From contig CAJUNF010000040.1 in the NCBI GenBank assembly GCA_910587775.1, positions 1-10,286 on the forward strand: a DNA stretch of 10,286 nt, in the 5' to 3' direction. Below, piece after piece: positions 1 to 7,257 of the stretch; positions within the stretch are counted from its first letter, which is position 1, and each line of letters starts with the position of its first letter. The notes under the pieces are model-generated. The model made no database searches. It worked only from the letters and a program-made list of their open reading frames with translations, and had not been told where the DNA came from. A program made the translations under genes and the position numbers. Source of the stretch: an uncultured Bacilli bacterium. Its GTDB lineage: Bacteria; Bacillota_I; Bacilli_A; RF39; UBA660.

Positions 1-72
1 TTATAACACTAAGTCTACCACTTTTTCATAAGTTTTACTAGTTATTTCTAAGTAATAATAATTATTGCAAAC

Positions 73-98
73 AAAAAAAGAGATCTTCTTTAGATCTC
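73..98 (-). terminator. Intrinsic terminator of the hsp20 gene
   Basis: Read on the minus strand, GAGATCT and AGATCTC form a perfect 7-bp stem around a 5-base loop (arms 80-86 and 92-98). Seven T residues follow at once (the A run 73-79 on the plus strand). It starts 5 bases after the hsp20 stop codon, so the gene is a single-gene transcription unit at its 3' end. Positions 1-72 to its left hold no recognisable gene. Confidence 0.9.
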
Positions 99-102
99 AT
101 CA

Positions 103-492
103 TTATTTTATTTCAATATATTTTTTAGTATTACGTTCCTCTAATTTAGGAATAGTAAGTTTTAAAATACCATCTATAAATGCTGCTTCAATATGATCTT
201 CATCTACATCTCCTAAATAAAAGCTTCTTGTATATTTTCCATATACACGTTCACGACGGATATACTTTCTAGAAGTATTATCTTCTTCCTTTTTTATTTT
301 TTCTGCTGAAATTACTAAATTTCCATTATTACATTCAATTTTAATATCTTCTTTTGTAAATCCAGGAATGTCTATTTCAATAAAATATTTATTATTTTCT
401 TCATAAATATCACATTTCATTTTGGAAGCTTCTCCCTCTAAAAAGTTATCAAATAAATCATCTAAATAAAATTTTCTCGGTACAATATTCAT
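103..492 (-). CDS. hsp20: Small heat shock protein, Hsp20/alpha-crystallin family
   Basis: Cytoplasmic ATP-independent holdase chaperone that binds unfolding proteins under stress. The 129-residue protein has a short N-terminal arm (FYLDDLFDNF) and an alpha-crystallin domain from about residue 25 to 118. Recognisable strands include YFIEIDIPGF, the A-x(4)-DGILKLTIPK segment, and a C-terminal I-E-I motif that matches the IXI oligomerisation motif. An upstream in-frame ATG at 499-501 was not chosen. The AAGGAAG ribosome binding site sits only about 2 bases from it but about 9 bases from the ATG at 490-492, giving the start MNIVPR. The gene has its own promoter with a CIRCE operator and its own terminator, so it is probably monocistronic and repressed by HrcA. 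Length and motifs are ordinary for the family. Confidence 0.95.
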   Translation of the reverse strand: MNIVPRKFYLDDLFDNFLEGEASKMKCDIYEENNKYFIEIDIPGFTKEDIKIECNNGNLVISAEKIKKEEDNTSRKYIRRERVYGKYTRSFYLGDVDEDHIEAAFIDGILKLTIPKLEERNTKKYIEIK

Positions 493-518
493 TTGTATCA
501 TCTTCCTTTCATAAGATG

Positions 519-546
519 ATTATAGCACCTTTTTAGCACTTGTCAA
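519..546 (-). promoter_or_regulatory. Consensus sigma-A promoter for hsp20
   Basis: On the minus strand a perfect -35 TTGACA (541-546) and a perfect -10 TATAAT (519-524) are separated by 16 bases. Transcription would start roughly 15-20 bases before the AAGGAAG ribosome binding site. The -35 box lies inside the CIRCE operator, so repressor binding should block RNA polymerase directly. Confidence 0.9.
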
Positions 547-559
547 GCTAAAGTGCTAA
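533..559. promoter_or_regulatory. CIRCE operator (HrcA binding site)
   Basis: TTAGCACTT (533-541) and AAGTGCTAA (551-559) form a perfect 9-bp inverted repeat with a 9-base spacer. This is the CIRCE architecture (TTAGCACTC-N9-GAGTGCTAA), with one symmetric change in the innermost base of each arm. CIRCE is the known operator of the heat-shock repressor HrcA, which usually controls groESL and dnaK. Here it overlaps the -35 box of hsp20. The hrcA gene is not in this window. Confidence 0.93.
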
Positions 560-581
560 AAAGTGACAAAATAGGAAAATT

Positions 582-2678
582 TTAATATCTTGTTTTTTCT
601 TTAATAATATTTTTACTACACATATAAGTAAGAAGGAAATACCCACCATAAATAAAAATTAAGAAAAAAGATGTCATTAAAATGGATTGTAAAAGCTTCT
701 CATTACCAAACGTTTCAATAATATAATTACAAAATTGTATACCAAAAATAGAATGAATAATTGCAAATATTAATGGAAAAAGAAAGAATATTGCAATTTG
801 GCGAAATAATGCCTGATTTATCATTTTTTCATCTACTCCAATTTTACGAAGCATTTGAAATCTTGTTTTATTATCTGTACTTTCACTTAATTCCTTCAAA
901 GCTAAAATTGCTGCACTAGAAATTAGAAAAATAATTCCTAAATAAAGTCCGATAAATGTTACCATAGCAGAAAGACCAATACTCGATTCATAAATTGATA
1001 TTTTTGTAGAAACGCTTAAACCACTTTGTTCTAAAGACTTCATATAACTAGTATTTGGTAAAGAATCTACCATACTTTCAGTAAATTGTTTTTCTTCTTT
1101 TGAACTTCCAGTATAATTTGCTATCAATATATTATTTTCTCTAAAATTATCATCAACAGCATCATCAGGAACTAAAAATAATCCAGAATTTACATGACTT
1201 TGTGACATATAAATAAATCCATTTTGACAACTATCATATTTTGGATAATAAGTTTTACCAGAAATAGTAATTGGAGTTTTTGCTTTTAAACCTTCATTAC
1301 GAATCCCTTTTAATCCATCAAAATCTGCAAGTAAAATATATTCATCATTTTGAAGTTCATATGTAGGAAGATGAAAATACTGAGCTATTCGATTATAATC
1401 ACTAATTCGAACTAATTCCTCCATAGTATCAAAATTCATATAATAATAAGTTTCTTGAATCTTAGAAAACGCAGATCCTAGTGTACTTTTGAAATTAAGA
1501 TCAGGATACTCATAAGTATTAAAAGAAATAATATCTGTTAAATCAGCAATAAGATCTTTGTTGGATCTCTCTAAAGTTTCTAAAATATTTAACTTTGTAT
1601 CAAATCGATCACTATCTGTTAAAAAAGTATCATAATCAGTTCCTGTAATTGTCTTTTTTCGTTCTAAATCCATACGCTTAACAAATTGAACATCAAAAGG
1701 AACCATTGTTTTTAAATTATTAGTCATTGAATTTTTGATAGATAAAGCACTTGATAAAATACAAATAGTAAAGAAAAGCATCAACGTAATAAATCCCATT
1801 GAAAAAACCGTTGTATTAATTTTACTACTAACTTGTCTTACCGTAAAACTATTTAAATGATGAAAATAAGACTTTTTCATCTGTTTTGCTATTCTTAAAA
1901 AAATACCAGATAAAGACCAAAAAATAAGAAATGTAGTTACTATACCTAATCCAATTGGTAAGAAAATAGAATCAGCTGATTGTAATGTTTCAATTCCAGC
2001 AGTAACTAAATAATAAGCATAAGAAAGTCCACTTAAACTAATCAAAAAGACTAAAATGCATAAAAAAGGATTTTTTAGTTTTACTGTTTCTGACTTTCGA
2101 TTAGCATAAAGTAAATCAAGTAATTTACATTTGCTTACACTAATTGTATTAAATACCATGACACAAAAATACATAATTCCAAAATAAAAGATGGTCTTAA
2201 GCATAGCTGAATTTGAAAATACAAAAGTAAAATTTGTCATATCCGCTTCAAAACTATTTGCAACAAACACACTCATTATCTGGGAAAAGAAAACACCAAT
2301 GAAAATACCTACTACCAAAGATATTAACCCAATTAAAATTGTTTCAAACAATAATAATTTAGAAATACTTCTCTTACTCATTCCAAGAGTCAAATAAATA
2401 CCAAATTCTTTATTTCTCCGTTTCATTAAAAAACGACTTGCATAAATAATTAAAAATCCTAAGATAAAAGCAACAAAAATGCTAACAGCTGATAAAATAT
2501 TCATCATTAAAGCAATCATTTCTTGTGTTCTACTAGAAACATTAAGTAAAATCGTTTGACTTTCTAATGAATTAAAAATGTAAAAAATTGCTACTCCTAA
2601 AATAAGTGTAAAAAAATAAATAGCGTAATCTTTAAAGCTTTTTTTTATATTTTGAAAAGATAATTTAAATAACATCAT
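582..2678 (-). CDS. bceB: BceB-type ABC transporter permease (FtsX-like)
   Basis: Membrane subunit of a peptide-antibiotic resistance/sensing ABC transporter. The 698 residues show the BceB plan. Seven hydrophobic segments lie at about 18-36, 58-82, 108-130, 157-178, 205-225, 238-262 and 288-312. A large extracytoplasmic domain (about 313-565) follows, then three more segments (about 571-592, 628-646, 666-687). The cytoplasmic RNKEFGIYLTLGMSKR and MLRKIGVDEKMINQALFRQ stretches are typical FtsX coupling regions. The start overlaps the end of the ATPase gene by 14 bases and has a GGAGGG site 7 bases ahead (2686-2691), so the two subunits are translationally coupled. Known family role: partner of a BceRS-type two-component system, with the large loop contacting the peptide-bound lipid target. 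The substrate cannot be read from the sequence. No T-tailed terminator was found after its stop. Confidence 0.93.
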   Translation of the reverse strand: MMLFKLSFQNIKKSFKDYAIYFFTLILGVAIFYIFNSLESQTILLNVSSRTQEMIALMMNILSAVSIFVAFILGFLIIYASRFLMKRRNKEFGIYLTLGMSKRSISKLLLFETILIGLISLVVGIFIGVFFSQIMSVFVANSFEADMTNFTFVFSNSAMLKTIFYFGIMYFCVMVFNTISVSKCKLLDLLYANRKSETVKLKNPFLCILVFLISLSGLSYAYYLVTAGIETLQSADSIFLPIGLGIVTTFLIFWSLSGIFLRIAKQMKKSYFHHLNSFTVRQVSSKINTTVFSMGFITLMLFFTICILSSALSIKNSMTNNLKTMVPFDVQFVKRMDLERKKTITGTDYDTFLTDSDRFDTKLNILETLERSNKDLIADLTDIISFNTYEYPDLNFKSTLGSAFSKIQETYYYMNFDTMEELVRISDYNRIAQYFHLPTYELQNDEYILLADFDGLKGIRNEGLKAKTPITISGKTYYPKYDSCQNGFIYMSQSHVNSGLFLVPDDAVDDNFRENNILIANYTGSSKEEKQFTESMVDSLPNTSYMKSLEQSGLSVSTKISIYESSIGLSAMVTFIGLYLGIIFLISSAAILALKELSESTDNKTRFQMLRKIGVDEKMINQALFRQIAIFFLFPLIFAIIHSIFGIQFCNYIIETFGNEKLLQSILMTSFFLIFIYGGYFLLTYMCSKNIIKEKTRY

Positions 2679-3432
2679 TTAAATTCCCTCCAAGTAAAGT
2701 AACTACATCAATAATTTGATCAAAAAAAGCTTTTCGTGATAAATCTCCCCTACGAATTTCATTAAATATTTTTCCGTCTTTAATAAAGATAACCCTACTT
2801 GCATAACTAGCTGTAAAAGCATCATGTGTTACCATCAAAATAGTAGCATCTTTTTCTTGATTCAAATACTCAAAACTCTCTAAAAGCATTTTAGCATTCT
2901 TTGAATCAAGTGCTCCCGTTGGCTCATCTGCTAAAATAAGCTTAGGATTTGTTATAATGGCTCTAGCACAAGCAACTCTCTGTTTTTGTCCTCCACTCAT
3001 TTGATAAGGATATTTATCTAAAACAGAAGTAATATTTAAATCATTTGCTACTTTTTTTACTCGTTCATCTATTGTTTTATAAGCAATATTTTGAATAGAT
3101 AATGCAAGAGCAATATTTTCATAAGCAGTAAGTGTATCAAGTAAATTAAAATCTTGAAAAATAAACCCCAATTTTTCTCTTCGAAACCGATTTAAAGCAT
3201 TTCCTTTTAAATTCGTAATATCTTCGTTAGAAACATATATGTGTCCACTTGTCACATGATCAATAGTAGCAATACAATTTAAAAGTGTAGTTTTCCCACT
3301 CCCACTAGAACCCATAATTGCTACAAATTCACGATCTTCTACATCAAAAGAAATCTGATCAATTGCTTTTGTAATATTACTTTTATTTCCATAATATTTT
3401 TCTATTTTTTTTAGTGATAAAATTGATTCCAT
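2665..3432 (-). CDS. bceA: BceA-type ABC transporter ATP-binding protein
   Basis: ATPase subunit that pairs with the permease encoded immediately downstream. The 255-residue protein has a complete ABC cassette: Walker A GSSGSGKT (41-48), Q-loop FIFQD (90-94), signature MSGGQKQR (145-152), Walker B LILADEP (165-171) with catalytic E170, D-loop GALD, and H-loop THD with H203. The sequence belongs to the MacB/LolD-like exporter ATPase group used by Bce systems. The start is supported by an AAGGAAG site 6 bases upstream. The gene ends 14 bases inside the permease gene. A palindromic operator-like element and a weak -10 lie upstream, separated from the GreA-like gene by a terminator. It should therefore be expressed from its own regulated promoter. 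Confidence 0.95.
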   Translation of the reverse strand: MESILSLKKIEKYYGNKSNITKAIDQISFDVEDREFVAIMGSSGSGKTTLLNCIATIDHVTSGHIYVSNEDITNLKGNALNRFRREKLGFIFQDFNLLDTLTAYENIALALSIQNIAYKTIDERVKKVANDLNITSVLDKYPYQMSGGQKQRVACARAIITNPKLILADEPTGALDSKNAKMLLESFEYLNQEKDATILMVTHDAFTASYASRVIFIKDGKIFNEIRRGDLSRKAFFDQIIDVVTLLGGNLNDVI

Positions 3433-3492
3433 AAAAAACTTCCTTTCTTAAACATTGTACTATAAAATACTTTATTATTTTATCGATTAATA

Positions 3493-3517
3493 TTACGAAA
3501 CCTTACATTTTCGTAAG
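3493..3517. promoter_or_regulatory. Palindromic operator-like element upstream of the bceA-type gene
   Basis: TTACGAAA (3493-3500) and TTTCGTAA (3509-3516) form a perfect 8-bp inverted repeat with an 8-base spacer. A second palindrome, CTTAC-N6-GTAAG (3502-3517), is nested in it. On the minus strand a -10-like TACAAT (3454-3459) has no good -35 at 17 bases (TAAAAT, 3477-3482). The palindrome sits about 10 bases upstream of that position. An activator site next to a poor -35 is the usual arrangement for BceR-dependent promoters. That the nearby OmpR-type regulator binds here is inference. Confidence 0.6.
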
Positions 3518-3542
3518 AAAAAAAAACAACGTATTCGTTGTT
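3518..3542 (-). terminator. Intrinsic terminator after the GreA-like gene
   Basis: On the minus strand AACAACG and CGTTGTT (3536-3542 and 3525-3531) form a 7-bp stem with a 4-base loop. Seven T residues follow (3518-3524 on the plus strand are A). The stem begins at the last base of the GreA-like stop codon. It insulates the regulator/kinase/GreA-like transcript from the transporter operon. Confidence 0.85.
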
Positions 3543-4336
3543 TAGTCTTTACTTAATTTTCGATAATCTGGTTTCATTTTTTCTAATGATAACTTTTCTA
3601 AAATCTGAACACTATGATTTTCATGATTTGATTGATAAGAAAAAATATCTCCAACTTTTTTTGCATAAATTGATTTCCCCATTGGAGCACTAATAGAAAC
3701 ATATTGAATACCATCAATTTTTTCTTTTGGTAATTCTTCTACTAACATAACAGTAAGAGGTTCTTTATAATAACCTTCTTGTTCATAAATAATATTTACT
3801 ACATCACCAACATTAATAAGCTCTGGTGATAACATTTTTTCAAGAATTTCAATCTTTCCTTCACTGTAAGTAATAGTTTCTCCAATTAACTTATTATGAA
3901 TTGCACTTCCCATACTACTCGAAACAGAAATAGCCATTCCATTTTCAAAATATCTATCCTTACATCCATCTACATAAGTTACTAATTTAAGAATCATTTC
4001 TTCTGGTTCTTCACCAAGGAAAGTACATCTTACTTTAACAGTATCTCCAATATTAACTCTTCTATAATGATTTGTTTTCTCAATAATTTGAGCACGATTA
4101 AGATCTTCAATAATACCAATGATTTGTGCATCTATAATGGCTAAATCATTTAAAAATGCATCTCTTGATCTACTATGTCTTTTATCAGATGACATAGTAG
4201 CATTAGCAGCTTTAGCATCCTTTGACAAAGAATATCTTTCACGTTTTAGTTTTTCCAATTTTTCACGTAATTTATCATATTGTTCTTGTGTAATAAAAAG
4301 TGGACTTACTTCATTTACATTTTTATTTTTTTTCAT
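3542..4336 (-). CDS. Atypical GreA-like protein with two C-terminal domains
   Basis: Probably binds RNA polymerase through the secondary channel like GreA or Gfh1, but cleavage-stimulating activity is doubtful. The 264 residues include a predicted antiparallel coiled coil (about 14-88; start FITQEQYDKLREKLEKLK), as in GreA. GreA is about 158 residues with one C-terminal FKBP-like domain. This protein has two in tandem: 94-166 (NIGDTVKV ... SMGSAIHNKLIGE ... IEILEK) and 174-249 (NVGDVVNI ... PMGKSIYAKKVGD ... VQILEK). The tip motif GDLKENAEY of GreA, with its two metal-binding acids, is replaced by a basic stretch, DKRHSRSR (51-58). D51 may match the first acid, but the second position holds H or S. 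The start has GGGAGG only 4 bases upstream. It lies 64 bases after the kinase gene with no terminator seen between, so co-transcription is likely. Confidence 0.8.
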   Translation of the reverse strand: MKKNKNVNEVSPLFITQEQYDKLREKLEKLKRERYSLSKDAKAANATMSSDKRHSRSRDAFLNDLAIIDAQIIGIIEDLNRAQIIEKTNHYRRVNIGDTVKVRCTFLGEEPEEMILKLVTYVDGCKDRYFENGMAISVSSSMGSAIHNKLIGETITYSEGKIEILEKMLSPELINVGDVVNIIYEQEGYYKEPLTVMLVEELPKEKIDGIQYVSISAPMGKSIYAKKVGDIFSYQSNHENHSVQILEKLSLEKMKPDYRKLSKD

Positions 4337-4400
4337 ATTTCCTCCCTGATTAAAATCTAATCATATAATAACACTAAAAAAGAAAATAATAAATCTTTTT

Positions 4401-5411
4401 TTATGAAACTACATTATAAAAATCAGTTTGATAAAAAAGAATAATTACTTCTGTAAATTCATTTGGTTTTGAAATAATTTTAATCTGATGACCTAATAAA
4501 TCAATTAATTTTTTACATATATACAAACCCATACCAGTAGAAAAACTTACTTCTCTTCCGTTTTTTCCAGTAAAGCATTTCTCAAAAACCCGAGGCAAAT
4601 CACTTTCTAAAATACCTCTTCCATTATCTTTAATATGAAGTTCCACCTTATTTTCAAATTGTTCTGTCCAAATAATAACTTTAGGATTCTTTTGCTTGTA
4701 TTTAAAACAATTTGATAAAATCTGATTTAATATAAAACTTAACCATTTAGCATCTGTTAAAACTTCACAAGAAACACCTGATATATCAAGACTTACATCT
4801 TCGTAAATAAAAACATCTTTATTTTTACGTACAACAGAAGAAATAATACTTTTTAAAGAATGCTTTTGAATAACATAGTCTTTTTCTACCATCTCACTTC
4901 GAACATAATAAAGCACTTGTTCAATATACTCTTCTATCTTACGTAACTGACCTAAAAGTTTTTGCTCATTACTCTCTTTATTATGAAGAAGTAAAACAAT
5001 ATTGGCAATTGGTATTTTAATTTCATGAATCCACATTTCTATGTAATCGCGAAATCCTTGATTTGTTTGCTTTGCATTAGCAATGTGTTCATTCATAGAT
5101 TTATCAATAAGGTACAAAATTTCTAATAATTTTTTTGTTTCTAAAGAATTTGGAATAACATCCATTTCATGAATTAAATATTTTTGATCTAAACTTTGTA
5201 ATATTTGAAAAAAATTATCATAAAATTTCTTTTTTTTAAAAAAATAAAAAAACATCCAAAAGAATCCAAAAAGAGAAAAAAGAAATAAATATAATATAAG
5301 AAAAGGAATTGGTACATGTAACATAATAAAAAAGATAAAAAAAAGAATTACATTTAAAAAATAAGATAGAATAAGAAAAAAATAATATGAAAAAAAATCT
5401 TTAAAACTCAT
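4401..5411 (-). CDS. bceS: BceS-type intramembrane-sensing histidine kinase
   Basis: Membrane sensor kinase of a Bce-type two-component system. The 336-residue protein has two N-terminal hydrophobic segments (about 9-31 and 36-58) joined by a loop of only a few residues. It therefore has no extracellular sensor domain, as in intramembrane-sensing kinases that receive the signal from their BceAB transporter. The H-box YIEMWIHEIKIPIA carries the phosphorylated H129. The ATPase domain has the N-box NQILSN (229-234), G1 DNGRGI (262-267), F-box FEKCF (276-280) and G2 GMGL (293-296). The start codon overlaps the regulator's stop as ATGA, so the pair is translationally coupled. The GreA-like gene follows on the same strand and the transporter genes come after it. 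All catalytic boxes look intact. Confidence 0.93.
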   Translation of the reverse strand: MSFKDFFSYYFFLILSYFLNVILFFIFFIMLHVPIPFLILYLFLFSLFGFFWMFFYFFKKKKFYDNFFQILQSLDQKYLIHEMDVIPNSLETKKLLEILYLIDKSMNEHIANAKQTNQGFRDYIEMWIHEIKIPIANIVLLLHNKESNEQKLLGQLRKIEEYIEQVLYYVRSEMVEKDYVIQKHSLKSIISSVVRKNKDVFIYEDVSLDISGVSCEVLTDAKWLSFILNQILSNCFKYKQKNPKVIIWTEQFENKVELHIKDNGRGILESDLPRVFEKCFTGKNGREVSFSTGMGLYICKKLIDLLGHQIKIISKPNEFTEVIILFYQTDFYNVVS

Positions 5412-6070
5412 TTCAATAAATATCCTATACCCTTTTTAGTTACAATAACATTTTCCAAAGAAACATCAACCAATTTACTTCTTAAACGACTTATATTAAC
5501 AGATAATGTATTATCATCAATAAATTCTTCACTATCCCATAAATAACGCATTAAATCTTCCCTTTTAACAATAACACCACGATGCATAATTAAATATTTA
5601 AAAATAAGCATCTCATTTCTTGTTAAATAATAACATTCATTATCTTTTTCTATCACACAACGATCTGGAATTAAACGAACTGTTTCATAATTAAAAACAG
5701 AATAACTTTTATCAATACGCTTAAAAATTGCTTCAATACGTAATAGTAAAAGAGTTGGATTATATGGTTTTGTAATATAATCATCAGCACCATAACTCAT
5801 ACTCAAAACTTCATCAGAAACATTCATAGAACTAGTAACCATAATTATTGGTGTATTTGAAACACTACGATAGTCTTTTAAAATTTGCTCTCCATTAAAA
5901 AGTGGCAAATTAATATCTAGTAAAATTAGATCATAAGGATTAGCTAACATACTTTCTAAAATATTACTAAAATCTGTTAATCCAAAAGTATCGTACTGAT
6001 TAGAATTTAATAACTTTATTAACTCTTCTCTTAAAACCTGATCATCTTCTACAACCAATATTCTTTTCAT
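5408..6070 (-). CDS. bceR: BceR-type response regulator, OmpR/PhoB family
   Basis: DNA-binding response regulator paired with the overlapping kinase. The 220 residues hold a receiver domain with the acidic pocket E8/D9/D10, phospho-acceptor D52 (LILLDINLP), T79/S80 and K101 (TKPY). A winged-helix domain runs from about 130 to 220 (RNEMLIFKYL, LSVNISRLRSKL, and the wing VTKKGIGYLL). I start it at the ATG of MKRILVVEDD, preceded by GGTGGGA. The frame stays open upstream to 6115, but that extra stretch covers the promoter and part of a terminator and encodes a hydrophobic tail unlike any receiver N-terminus. Likely target: the palindrome ahead of the transporter ATPase gene. Confidence 0.95.
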   Translation of the reverse strand: MKRILVVEDDQVLREELIKLLNSNQYDTFGLTDFSNILESMLANPYDLILLDINLPLFNGEQILKDYRSVSNTPIIMVTSSMNVSDEVLSMSYGADDYITKPYNPTLLLLRIEAIFKRIDKSYSVFNYETVRLIPDRCVIEKDNECYYLTRNEMLIFKYLIMHRGVIVKREDLMRYLWDSEEFIDDNTLSVNISRLRSKLVDVSLENVIVTKKGIGYLLK

Positions 6071-6086
6071 AAATCCCACCACTAAA

Positions 6087-6115
6087 ATTATAAAACACGC
6101 AACGAAAAAATGCAA
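6087..6115 (-). promoter_or_regulatory. Promoter of the response regulator gene
   Basis: On the minus strand -35 TTGCAT (6110-6115) and a perfect -10 TATAAT (6087-6092) are 17 bases apart. The -10 ends 16 bases before the start codon, leaving a 5' leader of only about 10 bases that still contains the GGTGGGA ribosome site. The -35 overlaps the T-tail of the preceding terminator. Confidence 0.8.
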
Positions 6116-6138
6116 AAAATGGATCTAACAAATCCATT
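6114..6138 (-). terminator. Intrinsic terminator upstream of the response regulator gene
   Basis: On the minus strand AATGGAT and ATCCATT (6132-6138 and 6118-6124) form a 7-bp stem around a 7-base loop. A T run follows. It begins at the TAA that ends the 32-codon tail at 6137-6235. It therefore originally terminated whatever gene that tail belonged to. Confidence 0.82.
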
Positions 6139-6235
6139 ATTTTAAAATCCAAGATGATATCTCTTGTTTTAAATATTCGTATTCCTCTTTGGAAAATTGC
6201 ATATTACAAATACAATATCGTTGATTAGAAAGAAT
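6137..6235 (-). pseudogene. Orphan C-terminal coding fragment, 32 codons
   Basis: Directly after the ATPase stop, another minus-strand frame reads ILSNQRYCIC NMQFSKEEYE and on to WILK, then TAA and the terminator. It looks coding: charged, helix-like and ending just at a terminator. It has no ribosome site before its only ATG and is closed upstream by TAG. It is either the real C-terminus of the ATPase after a frameshift, or the end of another gene left by a deletion. I cannot assign it to a family. Confidence 0.45.
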
Positions 6236-7220
6236 CTACTAATATTTTACGGAAATTTAAAAAAGTAAAACAAGAAGCTTCAAGTAAAAGAAAAAACGAA
6301 AATCGTAACACTCTCTCCATTTTAGAATTATATTGATCTTTTAATAACCCTTGAAACAAAGAAAGATACGATTCACAATTAACTAAAATATTATTAGTAA
6401 AAGTAAATAAATCAATACCTGAAGACTTATCTTGAAAATCAATAACTTTAACGCCATCAAATCCCCCTAAATCTTTTTCTAAAGATGCATGAGGATCTAT
6501 CATAAAAACTTTATACTTTTTTTTAGTTTTTAAAACAGATTCTAAAAACAAACACAAAAATTTTGATTTTCCACTTCCACTAGAACCAAGAATCAAAGAA
6601 TGCTTAAAAAAATCATAATCATCTAAATGTAAATAATGTAACCCATTACTACAAGGAAAACTAAATATTTCACAAATGGCGTTTTCTTCTTTCCAAGAAA
6701 ATTTTGAATACTGTTTGGGAATATTGATATACTTAGGAATTTTTTTAAATTGAAAATAAGTATTTTTAGAAAAAGAAATAAATTTAGAAAAAGAAACAAA
6801 ACGTAAAAAAGATCTACAAGTATAACCCTTTTCTTCATAATAAAAATAACATTTATGATAACTTCGAATCGTTGAATTAAAAGAAAATTCAAAAAGCATA
6901 GGATTTCTACCTTTTCGTAAACATTTATAATAAAAAGTAAAAAAGTCTTCTTCACTACGCAGATAAATAGCATTTTCTTTAAAATAATTATTAAAAGAAA
7001 GATCTGCTTCTTTAAAAAAAACATTTAAAATACCAGATATTTGAGCATTTAATTTATAATTGGAAGAAAGATAAAAAGATATTTCTTGATCTTTTACACA
7101 AATAAATAATTTCCAAAAACGCATGTATCCTTGTAAATTAGAAAACTTATCAAAAAAATCTTCCCATTCCAAACCATCAAAAGGTTTATCTAAGAAAAGC
7201 ATTTCATAAAAATACTTCAT
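6225..7220 (-). CDS. Truncated DUF87/HerA-VirB4-like ATPase
   Basis: Looks like the front half of a conjugation-type or HerA-type DNA-translocating ATPase. The 331-residue protein has an N-terminal region of unclear fold (about 1-200). It then has Walker A GSSGSGKS (212-219), followed by the family-typical FMIDPHASL (239-247; D242-P-H), KVIDF and SGIDLF. The sequence stops at about residue 331, roughly 90 residues after the DPH motif. No VDE-type Walker B and no C-terminal part of the RecA-like core are present. Relatives are usually much longer, so this copy is probably inactive. The start has AAGGTGA 5 bases upstream. It lies after the GyrI-domain terminator. A coding-looking tail in another frame follows at once. 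Whether the truncation is a frameshift or a deletion is open, but a one-base shift alone would add only about 30 residues. Confidence 0.7.
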   Translation of the reverse strand: MKYFYEMLFLDKPFDGLEWEDFFDKFSNLQGYMRFWKLFICVKDQEISFYLSSNYKLNAQISGILNVFFKEADLSFNNYFKENAIYLRSEEDFFTFYYKCLRKGRNPMLFEFSFNSTIRSYHKCYFYYEEKGYTCRSFLRFVSFSKFISFSKNTYFQFKKIPKYINIPKQYSKFSWKEENAICEIFSFPCSNGLHYLHLDDYDFFKHSLILGSSGSGKSKFLCLFLESVLKTKKKYKVFMIDPHASLEKDLGGFDGVKVIDFQDKSSGIDLFTFTNNILVNCESYLSLFQGLLKDQYNSKMERVLRFSFFLLLEASCFTFLNFRKILVDSF

Positions 7221-7238
7221 AAAATCACCTTAAAACTT

Positions 7239-7244
7239 ATTATA
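7239..7244 (-). promoter_or_regulatory. Possible -10 box for the truncated ATPase gene
   Basis: A perfect TATAAT on the minus strand lies 18 bases before the start codon and just after a terminator. No good -35 is found 16-18 bases upstream (CAGTTT at 17). The short leader resembles that of the response regulator promoter. Confidence 0.4.
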
Positions 7245-7257
7245 AAAAAATCAAAAA

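Noticed and set aside
1..72. Possible gene end at the left edge
   Set aside because: No frame is protein-like; stops are frequent on both strands and no motif is recognisable.
560..585. Possible terminator after the permease (AAAATTTT palindrome)
   Set aside because: The stem is short, has no GC pairs and no T-tail. The CIRCE hairpin nearby also lacks a T run.
2191..2397. Open frame on the plus strand inside the permease gene
   Set aside because: Antisense to a clear permease, with no ribosome site and no recognisable protein features. The same holds for 4119-4349 (antisense to the GreA-like gene) and 6623-7024 (same strand, other frame, inside the ATPase).
4345..4400. Small palindrome GATTA-N5-TAATC and a promoter ahead of the GreA-like gene
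   Set aside because: The 5-bp AT stem is expected by chance in such AT-rich DNA, and no -35/-10 pair with acceptable spacing is convincing.
6071..6115. A longer start for the response regulator adding 15 hydrophobic residues
   Set aside because: It would begin inside the terminator T-tail and cover the TATAAT box. MKRILVVEDD at 6070 is the standard receiver N-terminus and has a ribosome site.
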